From assembly GCA_034007485.1 (NCBI GenBank), contig JAVEQT010000008.1, forward strand, positions 1 to 36,441: DNA of 36,441 bases. The letters run 5' to 3'. Below, piece after piece: positions 15,617 through 23,624 of this stretch. The DNA comes from Peloplasma sp034007485. GTDB lineage: Bacteria; Bacillota_I; Bacilli_A; Acholeplasmatales; Acholeplasmataceae. The notes under the pieces were generated by a model that ran no database searches, was not told where the DNA came from, and was given only the letters and a program-made list of their open reading frames with translations. Each line of letters opens with the position of its first letter. Within the stretch, counting starts at the first letter, position 1. A program made the translations under genes and the position numbers.

Positions 15617-16267
15617 ATGCGCATCATATTGATGGGCCCTCCCGGTGTGGGTAAGGGTACTGAAGCCGAATTATTGGTTAAGCATTACGATATTCCTCAT
15701 ATTTCAACGGGGGATATTTTCCGTGAGCTCTACAAAGATAAGACAGCGGTAGGAAAAATAGCAAAAGAATACATTGACCGTGGTGAACTCGTACCAGATG
15801 ATATTACAAATGAAATTGTTCGTCACCGGTTAGCACACAAGGATTGCAAGAAGGGATTTCTCTTTGACGGCTATCCAAGAAACATTGAACAAGCGAAAGC
15901 CTTTGATCAACTTCTCATAGAAAAAGGATGGAAATTAGACGCAGTCATTAATTTTGCTGCTCCTGATGAAGTCATTGTGAAGCGTATCGCAGGTCGACGC
16001 GTCTGTTCAACATGTGGCGCTGTTTACCACATCGAAAATAAAAAACCTCGTGTAGAAGGCATCTGTGATCTCGATGGTGGTAAACTCATTCAGCGCGCTG
16101 ATGATATGGAAGAAACGGTAAAGCGTAGATTACGCATTTACTACAATCAAACCGCTCCAGTCATTGGTTATTATAAAGAACATGGATCCATTATCGAAAT
16201 TGATGGTACAAAATCAATCGCGTATACCAATGAATCCATAAAGAAAGTATTAGGTGAGATGAATTGA
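15617..16267 (+). CDS. adk: Adenylate kinase
   Basis: A 216-residue long-lid adenylate kinase converting AMP plus ATP to two ADP. The P-loop is GPPGVGKGT (residues 7-15), followed by an unusual Glu (E16) where Gln is common. The AMP-binding STGDIFRE and the DGYPRN motif are intact. The lid has the zinc ligands C130, C133, C150 and D153 as in Bacillus, so this enzyme appears to keep zinc although S14 and L36 nearby do not. It overlaps map by four bases. Confidence 0.97.
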   Translation: MRIILMGPPGVGKGTEAELLVKHYDIPHISTGDIFRELYKDKTAVGKIAKEYIDRGELVPDDITNEIVRHRLAHKDCKKGFLFDGYPRNIEQAKAFDQLLIEKGWKLDAVINFAAPDEVIVKRIAGRRVCSTCGAVYHIENKKPRVEGICDLDGGKLIQRADDMEETVKRRLRIYYNQTAPVIGYYKEHGSIIEIDGTKSIAYTNESIKKVLGEMN

Positions 16268-17022
16268 TACAAATCAAGTCACAACGTGAAATTGAGTTGA
16301 TGCGTGAAGCTGGACGCATCTTAGATTTAACAAGAAAAATGCTTGAAGAACATGTCAAGCCAGGTATAACGACGCTTCAACTCGATACACTCGCCGAAAC
16401 ATTTATTAGAAATCTTGGAGCTACCCCTTCATTTAAAGGCTATCATGGCTTTCCAGGATCCATTTGTACTTCAATCAATGAAGTTGTTGTTCATGGTATT
16501 CCTTCTACAAAGCACGTGCTTAAAGAAGGAGACATCATTACCTTAGATTTTGGTGTCAATTACAAAGGATATCATGCTGATTCTGCAACGACCTATCCCA
16601 TAGGAAAAGTGACACCAGACATTGAAAAATTGCTCGAGGTTACTGAAAAAAGTCTTTATGTTGGATTGGAACAAGCAAAACCAGGAAACCACGTTTCAGA
16701 TATCTCGCATGCGATTGAAACCTATGTCAAGCCTTTCGGTTACGGCATTGTAGAAGAATTCACTGGTCATGGTATTGGTAGAAGTCTTCATGAAGATCCG
16801 TATGTTCCTAATTTTGGGAAACCTAATCAGGGTCCAATACTCAAACCGGGAATGACATTTTGCGTAGAACCGATGGTCAATCTCGGCACAAAACGCGTCA
16901 AAGTATTGTCTGACAATTGGACGACGGTAACAACCGATCGCAAACCATCTGCTCACTTTGAGCATATGATTGTAATTACGGATACCGGTTATGAGATTTT
17001 AACGATTGCAAAAAAGGAGTGA
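16264..17022 (+). CDS. map: Methionine aminopeptidase, type I
   Basis: A 252-residue type I enzyme that removes the initiator Met from nascent proteins. The five metal ligands are visible: D95 (LDFGVNYKGYH), D106 (HADSATT), H169 (TGHGIG), E202 (CVEPM) and E233 (HFEHM); the substrate His is H77 in VVHGIP. The start is a TTG overlapping the adk stop (TTGA) with AGGTGAG (16252-16258) at good spacing. No N-terminal zinc finger extension. infA follows after 4 bases. Confidence 0.96.
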   Translation: MIQIKSQREIELMREAGRILDLTRKMLEEHVKPGITTLQLDTLAETFIRNLGATPSFKGYHGFPGSICTSINEVVVHGIPSTKHVLKEGDIITLDFGVNYKGYHADSATTYPIGKVTPDIEKLLEVTEKSLYVGLEQAKPGNHVSDISHAIETYVKPFGYGIVEEFTGHGIGRSLHEDPYVPNFGKPNQGPILKPGMTFCVEPMVNLGTKRVKVLSDNWTTVTTDRKPSAHFEHMIVITDTGYEILTIAKKE

Positions 17023-17026
17023 GTCT

Positions 17027-17248
17027 ATGGCAAGAGAAGATTTAATTGAAGTCGAGGCGAAAGTCATCGAAGTATTGCCTAATACAAAATTTAAGGTAGA
17101 ACTAATCCAAAACGGACATATCGTTTTGGCACACGTATCTGGTAAAATCCGCATGAATAACATACGCATTTTACCTGGTGATAAAGTAACTGTAGAGTTA
17201 TCACCATACGATTTAACACGCGGCCGCATAACGTACCGCCGCAAATAA
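17027..17248 (+). CDS. infA: Translation initiation factor IF-1
   Basis: A 73-residue S1-like OB-fold protein: MAREDLIEVEAKVIEVLPNT, then VLAHVSGKIRMNNIRILPGD and the C-terminal VELSPYDLTRGRITYR. Length is typical. The ATG at 17027 follows AAGGAGTGAG at the end of map; an upstream in-frame start inside map is rejected. rpmJ follows after 12 bases. Confidence 0.97.
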   Translation: MAREDLIEVEAKVIEVLPNTKFKVELIQNGHIVLAHVSGKIRMNNIRILPGDKVTVELSPYDLTRGRITYRRK

Positions 17249-17260
17249 GGAGGAAATGGT

Positions 17261-17377
17261 ATGAAAGTTAGAGCATCTGTTAAAAAAAGAAGCGAAGACG
17301 ATATCATCGTTAAGCGCAAGGGAAAAATTTATGTCATTAATAAAAAGAATAAAAGACATAATCAAAGACAAGGATAG
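17261..17377 (+). CDS. rpmJ: 50S ribosomal protein L36, cysteine-free type
   Basis: This small gene encodes 38 residues starting MKVRASVKKRSEDDIIVKR and ending HNQRQG. Canonical L36 binds zinc through C11, C14, C27 and H33. Here those positions are Ser, Asp, Asn and a retained His, so this is a C-minus form that should not bind zinc. The gene sits at the standard place between infA and rpsM, with an AAGGAGG site 5' of it and 12 bases to rpsM, so it is part of the operon rather than a stray copy. Confidence 0.95.
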   Translation: MKVRASVKKRSEDDIIVKRKGKIYVINKKNKRHNQRQG

Positions 17378-17389
17378 TAGGAGGAAACT

Positions 17390-17755
17390 ATGGCAAGAAT
17401 AGCAGGCGTTGACATTCCAAACGACAAGCGCGTCGTGGTTTCGTTAACTTATGTATACGGAATTGGGTTACCCACTTCCCAACAAATTTTAAAGGACGCT
17501 AATATCAGTGAAGATACACGCGTTAAGAATTTATCAGAAGACGAGCTGAACCGCATTCGTACTGAAATGCAAAAGTATATCACTGAAGGTGATTTACGTC
17601 GTGAAATCACATTAAACATTAAGCGTTTAATGGAAATCGGTTCATATCGTGGCATTCGTCACCGCAAGGGATTGCCTGTTCGTGGACAAAATACACGTAA
17701 CAATGCGCGTACCAGAAAAGGTAAGCCAAAAGCAGTCACTGGCAAGAAGAAGTAA
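17390..17755 (+). CDS. rpsM: 30S ribosomal protein S13
   Basis: A 121-residue S13 of normal length that bridges the subunit heads and contacts P-site tRNA. MARIAGVDIPNDKRVVVSL, YRGIRHRKGLPVRGQNT and the basic C-terminal tail are typical. AGGAGG site; rpsK 14 bases downstream. Confidence 0.98.
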   Translation: MARIAGVDIPNDKRVVVSLTYVYGIGLPTSQQILKDANISEDTRVKNLSEDELNRIRTEMQKYITEGDLRREITLNIKRLMEIGSYRGIRHRKGLPVRGQNTRNNARTRKGKPKAVTGKKK

Positions 17756-17769
17756 AGGAGGAATAAGAC

Positions 17770-18156
17770 ATGGCTAAGAAAAAAACAACAAAGCGTAAGG
17801 TTAAGAAGAATATTCCCCTTGGTGTTGCCCACATTCATACAACCTTTAACAACACAATCGTGACAATTACCGACGTTGATGGTAATGCAATCGCATGGAG
17901 CAGTGCAGGTGCACTTGGCTTCAAAGGATCTAAAAAATCAACACCTTATGCTGCACAAATGTCAGCAGAAGCTGTAGCTAAAGCAGCTATGGATAATGGT
18001 ATGATCAAGGTTGAAGTATCTGTCAGAGGACCTGGTCCAGGTAGAGAAGCAGCTATTCGTTCGCTTCAAGCAGCAGGTCTTGAAATTACTGCAATTAAAG
18101 ATGTAACACCAGTTCCACACAACGGATGCAGACCACCCAAACGTCCACGTGGCTAA
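17770..18156 (+). CDS. rpsK: 30S ribosomal protein S11
   Basis: A 128-residue S11 of the platform near the Shine-Dalgarno helix. Lys-rich N-terminus, then AHIHTTFNNTIVTITDVDGN, SVRGPGPGREAAIRSLQAAG and the end NGCRPPKRPRG. Normal length. rpoA follows after 19 bases with an AAGGAGGGG site. Confidence 0.98.
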   Translation: MAKKKTTKRKVKKNIPLGVAHIHTTFNNTIVTITDVDGNAIAWSSAGALGFKGSKKSTPYAAQMSAEAVAKAAMDNGMIKVEVSVRGPGPGREAAIRSLQAAGLEITAIKDVTPVPHNGCRPPKRPRG

Positions 18157-18175
18157 TTAAAAGGAGGGGTAACTT

Positions 18176-19165
18176 GTGAAAGATTTAAAATTTGAAAAAC
18201 CAACCGCAGTTGAAGAAATATCTGTAGATGGCAATAAAGGACGCTTCGTCATTAAACCTCTTGAAAGAGGTTATGGTATTACCCTTGGTAATGCTTTAAG
18301 AAGAGTTTTACTCTCTTCACTACCCGGAGCAGCGATTGTCAACATTAAAATTGATGGCGTTGAACATGAATTCTCAACGATTGAGGGTGTTTATGAAGAC
18401 GTCATGGGTATTGTCTTAAACTTAAAGAAGGTCATCTTCGCAGTTGATTCTAACGACCCTGACTTTGAACAAAAACTTGAACTCTATGCAGTTGGTGCCG
18501 GTCCGGTTACCGCAAAAGAATTCAATCATGTTGACGGTGTTGAGATTATCAATCCAAACCAGGTGATCGCAAACCTTTCTGAAAATGGACGTTTGTCCAT
18601 GGAAGTTACTGTTCGCCTTGGTGTCGGTTATGTTTCTGCTGATAAGAATAAAGTTTTCTCAAGAAATGAAAAAAGCATTATTCCTATCGATGCGATTTAT
18701 ACACCAGTAACACGCGTATCTTATCATGTTGAAAAAACAAGAGGAGATGCTGACGAACTGATGTTAGAAATTGAAACCAATGGCGCAATTTTAGCGAAAG
18801 AAGCATTAGCACTCGCATCTAAGATGTTGATTGACTACTTCAATACCATTGTTCAAATCAGTGAAAAAGCTGCATCAACAGACTTCATCTTCGAACAAGA
18901 AGAAGAACCGACAAATAAGAAACTTGACATGAAGATCGAACAACTCGATTTATCAGTACGTCTGTTTAACAGTTTAAAACGTTCTGGTATTTATACCGTA
19001 GGTCAAATCATTCGTTTGACTGAAGAGGATGTTATGCGTTTTAGAAGTCTTGGTAGAAAGTCCTTTAAGGAATTGAAGGAAAAGCTTTCAGAACATGGCT
19101 TAGAATTTGAAAACACCTCAAATAAAGATTCAAAATTTCATTTTGACGATGAAGAGAAGGAGTAA
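18176..19165 (+). CDS. rpoA: RNA polymerase alpha subunit
   Basis: A 329-residue alpha subunit with a GTG start. The N-terminal dimerisation domain shows ERGYGITLGNALRRVLLSSL and the core assembly segments. A linker rich in Glu (EQEEEPTNKK) leads to the C-terminal domain with LFNSLKRSGIYTVGQI and RSLGRKSFKELKEKL, which contacts UP elements and activators. It is slightly longer than the usual 314 residues because of an acidic tail. Three bases separate it from rplQ. Confidence 0.98.
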   Translation: MKDLKFEKPTAVEEISVDGNKGRFVIKPLERGYGITLGNALRRVLLSSLPGAAIVNIKIDGVEHEFSTIEGVYEDVMGIVLNLKKVIFAVDSNDPDFEQKLELYAVGAGPVTAKEFNHVDGVEIINPNQVIANLSENGRLSMEVTVRLGVGYVSADKNKVFSRNEKSIIPIDAIYTPVTRVSYHVEKTRGDADELMLEIETNGAILAKEALALASKMLIDYFNTIVQISEKAASTDFIFEQEEEPTNKKLDMKIEQLDLSVRLFNSLKRSGIYTVGQIIRLTEEDVMRFRSLGRKSFKELKEKLSEHGLEFENTSNKDSKFHFDDEEKE

Positions 19166-19168
19166 ATC

Positions 19169-19525
19169 ATGGCTTATAGTAGATTAAGACGCACGAGCGA
19201 CCAGAGAAAAGCCCTTCTTCGTGACCTTGTTACAGATATCATTATCAATGAACGTATTGTAACAACCGAAGCGAAGGCAAAGGAATTGAAGAAGCTTGCC
19301 GACAAGATGATCACTTTAGCGAAGGAAGGTACGCTTGCATCACGTAGACAAGCTGCTGAAACCGTTCGTTTTGAGGACGTTAAGGAAGGCCAAAATGCAC
19401 TTCAAAAATTATTCTCCGAACTCGGACCACGTTACCAAGATCGTAATGGTGGCTATACCCGTATTATTAAAACAGTGCCAAGACGCGGCGATGCTGCACC
19501 TATGGCAATCATTGAGTTTGTCTAA
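19169..19525 (+). CDS. rplQ: 50S ribosomal protein L17
   Basis: A 118-residue L17: MAYSRLRRTSDQRKALLRDL, IVTTEAKAKELKKLADKMIT and the end DRNGGYTRIIKTVPRRGDAAPM in pieces. Last gene of the ribosomal cluster. It is followed at once by a strong terminator, so read-through to the accessory region should be low. Confidence 0.98.
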   Translation: MAYSRLRRTSDQRKALLRDLVTDIIINERIVTTEAKAKELKKLADKMITLAKEGTLASRRQAAETVRFEDVKEGQNALQKLFSELGPRYQDRNGGYTRIIKTVPRRGDAAPMAIIEFV

Positions 19526-19530
19526 AAATG

Positions 19531-19553
19531 AAACAGGCTTCGGCCTGTTTTTT
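19531..19553 (+). terminator. Terminator of the S10-spc-alpha operon
   Basis: AAACAGGC (19531-19538), a TTCG tetraloop and GCCTGTTT (19543-19550) run into a T tract. The UUCG loop on a C-G closing pair is an especially stable hairpin. Confidence 0.95.
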
Positions 19554-19641
19554 ATTGCTTTATCAAGCGATCATCTTAAATAATGTCGCCATTTTATGAT
19601 GGATTGTGATATGATTAAAAGTGATAAGACGAGGTGATTAT

Positions 19642-20625
19642 ATGAATATAACATTGTTAGAAAAATGGTATGAGAAAAATCATTTAAAAGATTTTAATAA
19701 GGCAAAAGAGTTTTTAGAGGATATCCATCAATTGATTGAAAAAGAGAACATGTCTGATCTTGATGAAGTATCATTAGAAGAGCTTGATCATATCATTCAT
19801 TATCTCGTCATAACAGAACAAAATTCAGTACCTCATTTTGTGATTTTGATGCGCTATTTTAAAATGATGTCCATGCATGAACACTTTATTCAATTAACAA
19901 AATATACAGGTGGACTAGGTGTGATTGAATCCATTTTGACGAAACTATCTAAAGTTGTTGATAAAGAAAGAGCGCATGCGATTATTTCTGATGTGAGTAT
20001 TCCTGTTTTGGGTACGCCTCTTGATGAAATGGCTTCATTTGCCAAGTTTTTTATCGAACTTTTAGAAAGTGAATTAAATGAAACTGAGCTCAAAAGGGTT
20101 TTGGCAGACAATCATCACCAAATACCTAAAGAAGCTTTTATGCAAGAAAAGATTTATTATGAAGCAGCACCAACACTTGCGTATTATTTAAAGGATTTAC
20201 ACGATAGAAAAGTTGCTGAATTAACAAAACATTATGAAGAAAATCGTGTTTGGTTTGAGCAACATATCACACTAGAAGTCATTGATTATGTTAAACAAAA
20301 CCAAGAAGTGATGTCAGCTGTTTTAAAAGATGATGCGTTATATATCACCAAAATTCCTTATGACACAAAAGCATTTCTACAAGCAAAGACAAAAGAAGAA
20401 GAGTCATACTATTTGTGTCATTGCCCCTTTGCAAGAGAAGTCTTAAAGGATAATCCGTTTAAGATTTCAGCCAATTGGTGTTATTGTAGCGGTGGGTTTA
20501 CCAAATTTCCTTTTGATGTCATCTTTGATACGGATTTACCCATTGAAATGCTTTCATCTGCTTTACGTCATGATGGCGCTTGCCGCTTTAAAATTGATCT
20601 TTCAAGCATTCCTTATAAAAAATGA
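19642..20625 (+). CDS. Uncharacterised protein with C-terminal cysteine motif
   Basis: A 327-residue soluble protein that I cannot name with confidence. The N-terminal two thirds is helical and acidic, without a signal peptide. The C-terminus carries a compact cysteine pattern: C259-H-C261-P, then C280-Y-C282-S-G-G, then C314 shortly after RHDGA. This resembles a family of uncharacterised Clostridia/Mollicutes proteins with a CHCP...FCHCSAG...C layout (DUF6144-like, from memory), perhaps for metal or cofactor binding. The ATG at 19642 is chosen with GAGGTGAT at 19634-19641 region upstream; an in-frame GTG at 19621 overlaps the probable extended -10 context. It is the first gene after rplQ and is monocistronic, ending in a hairpin terminator. 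Confidence 0.7.
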   Translation: MNITLLEKWYEKNHLKDFNKAKEFLEDIHQLIEKENMSDLDEVSLEELDHIIHYLVITEQNSVPHFVILMRYFKMMSMHEHFIQLTKYTGGLGVIESILTKLSKVVDKERAHAIISDVSIPVLGTPLDEMASFAKFFIELLESELNETELKRVLADNHHQIPKEAFMQEKIYYEAAPTLAYYLKDLHDRKVAELTKHYEENRVWFEQHITLEVIDYVKQNQEVMSAVLKDDALYITKIPYDTKAFLQAKTKEEESYYLCHCPFAREVLKDNPFKISANWCYCSGGFTKFPFDVIFDTDLPIEMLSSALRHDGACRFKIDLSSIPYKK

Positions 20626-20627
20626 GT

Positions 20628-20651
20628 AACGCATCTAAACGATGCGTTTTT
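20628..20651 (+). terminator. Intrinsic terminator
   Basis: AACGCATC (20628-20635), loop TAAAC, GATGCGTT (20641-20648), then T to 20651. Confidence 0.9.
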
Positions 20652-20691
20652 CCTATTTAATGAGAAAAGCACAAGCTTTTTTCTTTTTAAG

Positions 20692-20720
20692 TTGTTATTT
20701 ATAACAAAGTGTCATAAAAT
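20692..20720 (+). promoter_or_regulatory. Promoter of the nuclease lipoprotein with palindrome over the -35
   Basis: TTGTTA (20692-20697), 17-base spacer, TAAAAT (20715-20720). The -35 box is the left arm of the inverted repeat TTGTTATTTATAACAA (20692-20707). The same arrangement (TTGT-N8-ACAA starting at the -35) occurs before the peptidase at 29060. Confidence 0.65.
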
Positions 20721-20754
20721 AGATATGCACTCTAAAAATAGAACGAGGTATATC

Positions 20755-22485
20755 ATGAAAAAATTAATCTTAATGATGTTTCTTTTGGTATCAGGAATTT
20801 TTTTAATTTCCTGTCAAGTTGATGCATCACTACAAACAGTTTTAAACAATATTGACATTACATTTGCAGATGACGATTCACTCTCTTCTGTAACAACGCA
20901 TCTTACATTCCCTCTTGAGACCAATCTAAACTCAGATGTCACAATCACTTGGGAAAGTAGTCACCCAAGTATTATCGATAACTTTGGTACAGTGAACCGT
21001 CCAGAAGTGAATACAGATGTTACTTTAACTGTCACAGTTACGCTTGGTGAAGAGTCTTTGACAAAAGATTTTTATGTCACCGTTTTAGGTTTATATAACG
21101 ATGTCACCGTCACATTTAAGGTATTCGATGAGATTGTTAAATCGGTTACTGTCAAAGCAGGTGAATTCATCTCTGGTTTTTCCAATCCCAGTGTTGATGG
21201 TTACACTTTCGATGGTTGGTATGTTGCACCTGAATTAACAACAAGATTTGAATTTACGCAACCCGTCAATCAGTCGATGACTGTCGAAGCTAAAATGACG
21301 GTTATTCCGATGGGTAGTTATGTTATTGAACTTTATTATCAAAATATCGATGATGAATTATACACTCTAGAATCAACAACAACCATGACTACACCTATTG
21401 ATTCAATAGCTGTATTGCCTGTAACGTTTACAGGATTTACATTGAATGAAGAATTAAGTGATACAGCAGATACTGTCTCTGATACGATTCAAACATATAA
21501 GGTATATTTTGATAGAAATACCTATGTTGTAACCTTCATCAGTGAAGGCGTTGAAGTGGGCACTCAAAATCTTACATATGGTGAGGATGTGATCCTTCCT
21601 ACAGAGTTAGTCAAAGAGAATCATTCCCTACAGGGATGGGCAACTAATGTTGCAGGAACAATTCCTTTTGATGCTGAAACGTTGATATCATCAGACATCA
21701 CTATTTATGCGATTTGGGTTTATGATGCCGTTTATACAGATTACTATGCATCTTTATCGGGTGTCACTGATGTTCAATTAAAAGCTGCTTTACGCACACT
21801 CATTTCACAAATGGATTTACAAACTTATGGTGATGCACGCTATATCTTAGATGATACAGACCGTGATCCAAACAATGCAAATAACGTTATTTTAGTCTAC
21901 AACCGTGCTTCAGTATCAGGTGCTTGGGATGGTGGTACAACATGGAATAGAGAACATGTTTGGCCACAAAGCATGCTTGGTGCAAGTGCAGTTAATGAAG
22001 TGGCTAATATCGCATCAGACTTGCAAAATCTAAAACCAGCAAATCCATCCATCAATTCAAGCCGTAGCAATCTACCGTATGCAGCTGGTACAGGAACCCA
22101 TGGTTTTGTTTCAGGCGGCTACTTCCCAGGGGAAGCAGATAAAGGTGATTTAGCACGTATCTTACTTTACATGCATGTTCGTTGGAATTTGATTATTAAT
22201 ACATCAACAGTAGGTGATTTAAATCTTCTTCTTAGATGGCATATCCAAGATCCAGTTGATGATTTTGAAAGAGGAAGAAATGAATTAATTTATACGCATC
22301 AAGATAACCGCAATCCCTTTATCGATCATCCAGAATTTGCAGAACGCATTTGGGGACCTATTATCGTCACAAGTACACAACAAACAACAACACTTAAGAT
22401 TGAAGGACAAGTTCCAAGATTAAGTGTTATCATGACCTATGAAATCAATTATGGAGAATTTAAAAAAGAAACATATCTGATGTAA
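20755..22485 (+). CDS. Secreted lipoprotein with InlB-type repeats and endonuclease I domain
   Basis: A 576-residue lipoprotein, predicted to be anchored outside the membrane by C20 (signal peptide with LISC lipobox). After it comes an Ig-like segment (about 25-110, WESSHPSIIDNFGTV), two InlB B-repeat-type modules ending in GYTFDGWYVAP and SLQGWATNVAG...ITIYAIW, then a C-terminal endonuclease I (EndA/ExeM/Bsn-type) domain. The nuclease motif is NREHVWP with H401 as the presumed general base, followed by DLQNLKPANPSINSSRSN and EADKGDLARILLYM. The likely role is degrading external DNA or RNA for nucleotide salvage. The ATG at 20755 gives a proper signal peptide; upstream in-frame starts do not. 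No terminator is seen before the reductase gene 11 bases downstream. Confidence 0.9.
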   Translation: MKKLILMMFLLVSGIFLISCQVDASLQTVLNNIDITFADDDSLSSVTTHLTFPLETNLNSDVTITWESSHPSIIDNFGTVNRPEVNTDVTLTVTVTLGEESLTKDFYVTVLGLYNDVTVTFKVFDEIVKSVTVKAGEFISGFSNPSVDGYTFDGWYVAPELTTRFEFTQPVNQSMTVEAKMTVIPMGSYVIELYYQNIDDELYTLESTTTMTTPIDSIAVLPVTFTGFTLNEELSDTADTVSDTIQTYKVYFDRNTYVVTFISEGVEVGTQNLTYGEDVILPTELVKENHSLQGWATNVAGTIPFDAETLISSDITIYAIWVYDAVYTDYYASLSGVTDVQLKAALRTLISQMDLQTYGDARYILDDTDRDPNNANNVILVYNRASVSGAWDGGTTWNREHVWPQSMLGASAVNEVANIASDLQNLKPANPSINSSRSNLPYAAGTGTHGFVSGGYFPGEADKGDLARILLYMHVRWNLIINTSTVGDLNLLLRWHIQDPVDDFERGRNELIYTHQDNRNPFIDHPEFAERIWGPIIVTSTQQTTTLKIEGQVPRLSVIMTYEINYGEFKKETYLM

Positions 22486-22496
22486 AAGGAGGCATT

Positions 22497-23480
22497 ATGA
22501 AAACAAGACCTTTTGGAAAAACCAACATCTTAGTTTCTGAAATTTCACTTGGAACATGGCAACTCGGTTCAAGATGGGGCGACCCCTTTAATGATGAAAT
22601 CGCATATGAAACGTTAAAGTCAGCACAAGATTTAGGTATCAACACACTGGATACAGCAGATGTCTATCAAGGCGGTATGTCAGAAAAAGCGATTGGAAAC
22701 TTCAATCTTAAACAAGATGACAAGATGTTTGTCATTACAAAAGTTGGACGAAAACTTCCTCAACAAGACAAAACACTCTACACGAAGGAAAATCTAACCA
22801 AATTCATCGATGATTCGAGAAAGAATTTACAAGTCGATGCACTCGATATGGTGCTTCTTCACTGTCCACCTACTGATCTTTACGAAGATAAAACAGTCTT
22901 TGATTTCATGGATGATTTTAAAAAGCAAGGTAAAATCAAACATTACGGCGTATCGATTGAAAAGATTGAAGAAGGTATACTTGCCATGAATTATCCTGGC
23001 GTAGAAGCAATCGAAGTTATTTTCAACATGTTTCGGCTTCGCCCAGCACAAGAACTCTTTAACATAGCAAAAGAAAAAGGTGTTGGCATCATTGTTCGCG
23101 TGCCACTCGCAAGTGGTCTTTTAACCGGTAAGTATACAAAAAAAACAACGTTTGGACCTAATGATCACCGCACGTTCAATAGACAAGGTGAAGCTTTCGA
23201 TAAAGGAGAAACATTCTCAGGTGTTCCTTATGATATCGGTTTAGAGGCTGTTGAAGAATTGAAAAAGGTGTTTCCCGAAAAAGAATTGCCTCTTTATGCT
23301 CTGCGTTGGATTTTAATGTTTGATAGCGTTTCAACTGTAATACCAGGAGCAAGTCGCCCTGAACAAATCATAGAGAATGTAAAAGCAGCTGACTTAAAAC
23401 CACTCACAAAACACCAGATGGATGAAGTTGAAAGGATTTATAACACCTATATCAAACCCCACGTTCATCACTTGTGGTAA
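22497..23480 (+). CDS. Aldo/keto reductase
   Basis: A 327-residue TIM-barrel NADPH-dependent oxidoreductase. The catalytic tetrad is visible as D52, Y57 (LDTADVYQGGMSE), K82 (ITKVG) and H122 (VLLHCPP). The C-terminal cofactor segment is VIPGASRPEQIIENV. It is closest in style to the YccK/IolS-type general reductases; the substrate is unknown. It lies 11 bases after the nuclease lipoprotein with its own AAAGGAGG site, so they may be co-transcribed although no functional link is obvious. A strong terminator follows. Confidence 0.93.
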   Translation: MKTRPFGKTNILVSEISLGTWQLGSRWGDPFNDEIAYETLKSAQDLGINTLDTADVYQGGMSEKAIGNFNLKQDDKMFVITKVGRKLPQQDKTLYTKENLTKFIDDSRKNLQVDALDMVLLHCPPTDLYEDKTVFDFMDDFKKQGKIKHYGVSIEKIEEGILAMNYPGVEAIEVIFNMFRLRPAQELFNIAKEKGVGIIVRVPLASGLLTGKYTKKTTFGPNDHRTFNRQGEAFDKGETFSGVPYDIGLEAVEELKKVFPEKELPLYALRWILMFDSVSTVIPGASRPEQIIENVKAADLKPLTKHQMDEVERIYNTYIKPHVHHLW

Positions 23481-23500
23481 TTAAATCAAGTGAATACATA

Positions 23501-23529
23501 AAACTCAGTTCTCGTAACTGAGTTTTTTT
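23501..23529 (+). terminator. Intrinsic terminator after the aldo/keto reductase
   Basis: AAACTCAGTT (23501-23510), loop CTCGT, AACTGAGTTT (23516-23525), T tract to 23529. Confidence 0.95.
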
Positions 23530-23566
23530 ACTTTGTAAAGATTCTGAAAACATCAAAGCAAATCCT

Positions 23567-23595
23567 TTGTAATTCAAACATTTTATAAATATAAT
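23567..23595 (+). promoter_or_regulatory. Promoter of the amino acid ABC importer
   Basis: TTGTAA (23567-23572), 17-base spacer and TATAAT (23590-23595), 29 bases before the ATG of the binding protein gene. Confidence 0.75.
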
Positions 23596-23624
23596 AAGTC
23601 TAGAATTTTAAAAGGAGAACACTT

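Noticed and set aside
23567..23581. Second FabT-like site (TTTGTAATTCAAA) at the amino acid ABC promoter
   Set aside because: One arm differs from TTTGA and the sequence coincides with the -35 box and AT-rich spacer; a single imperfect match is not evidence.
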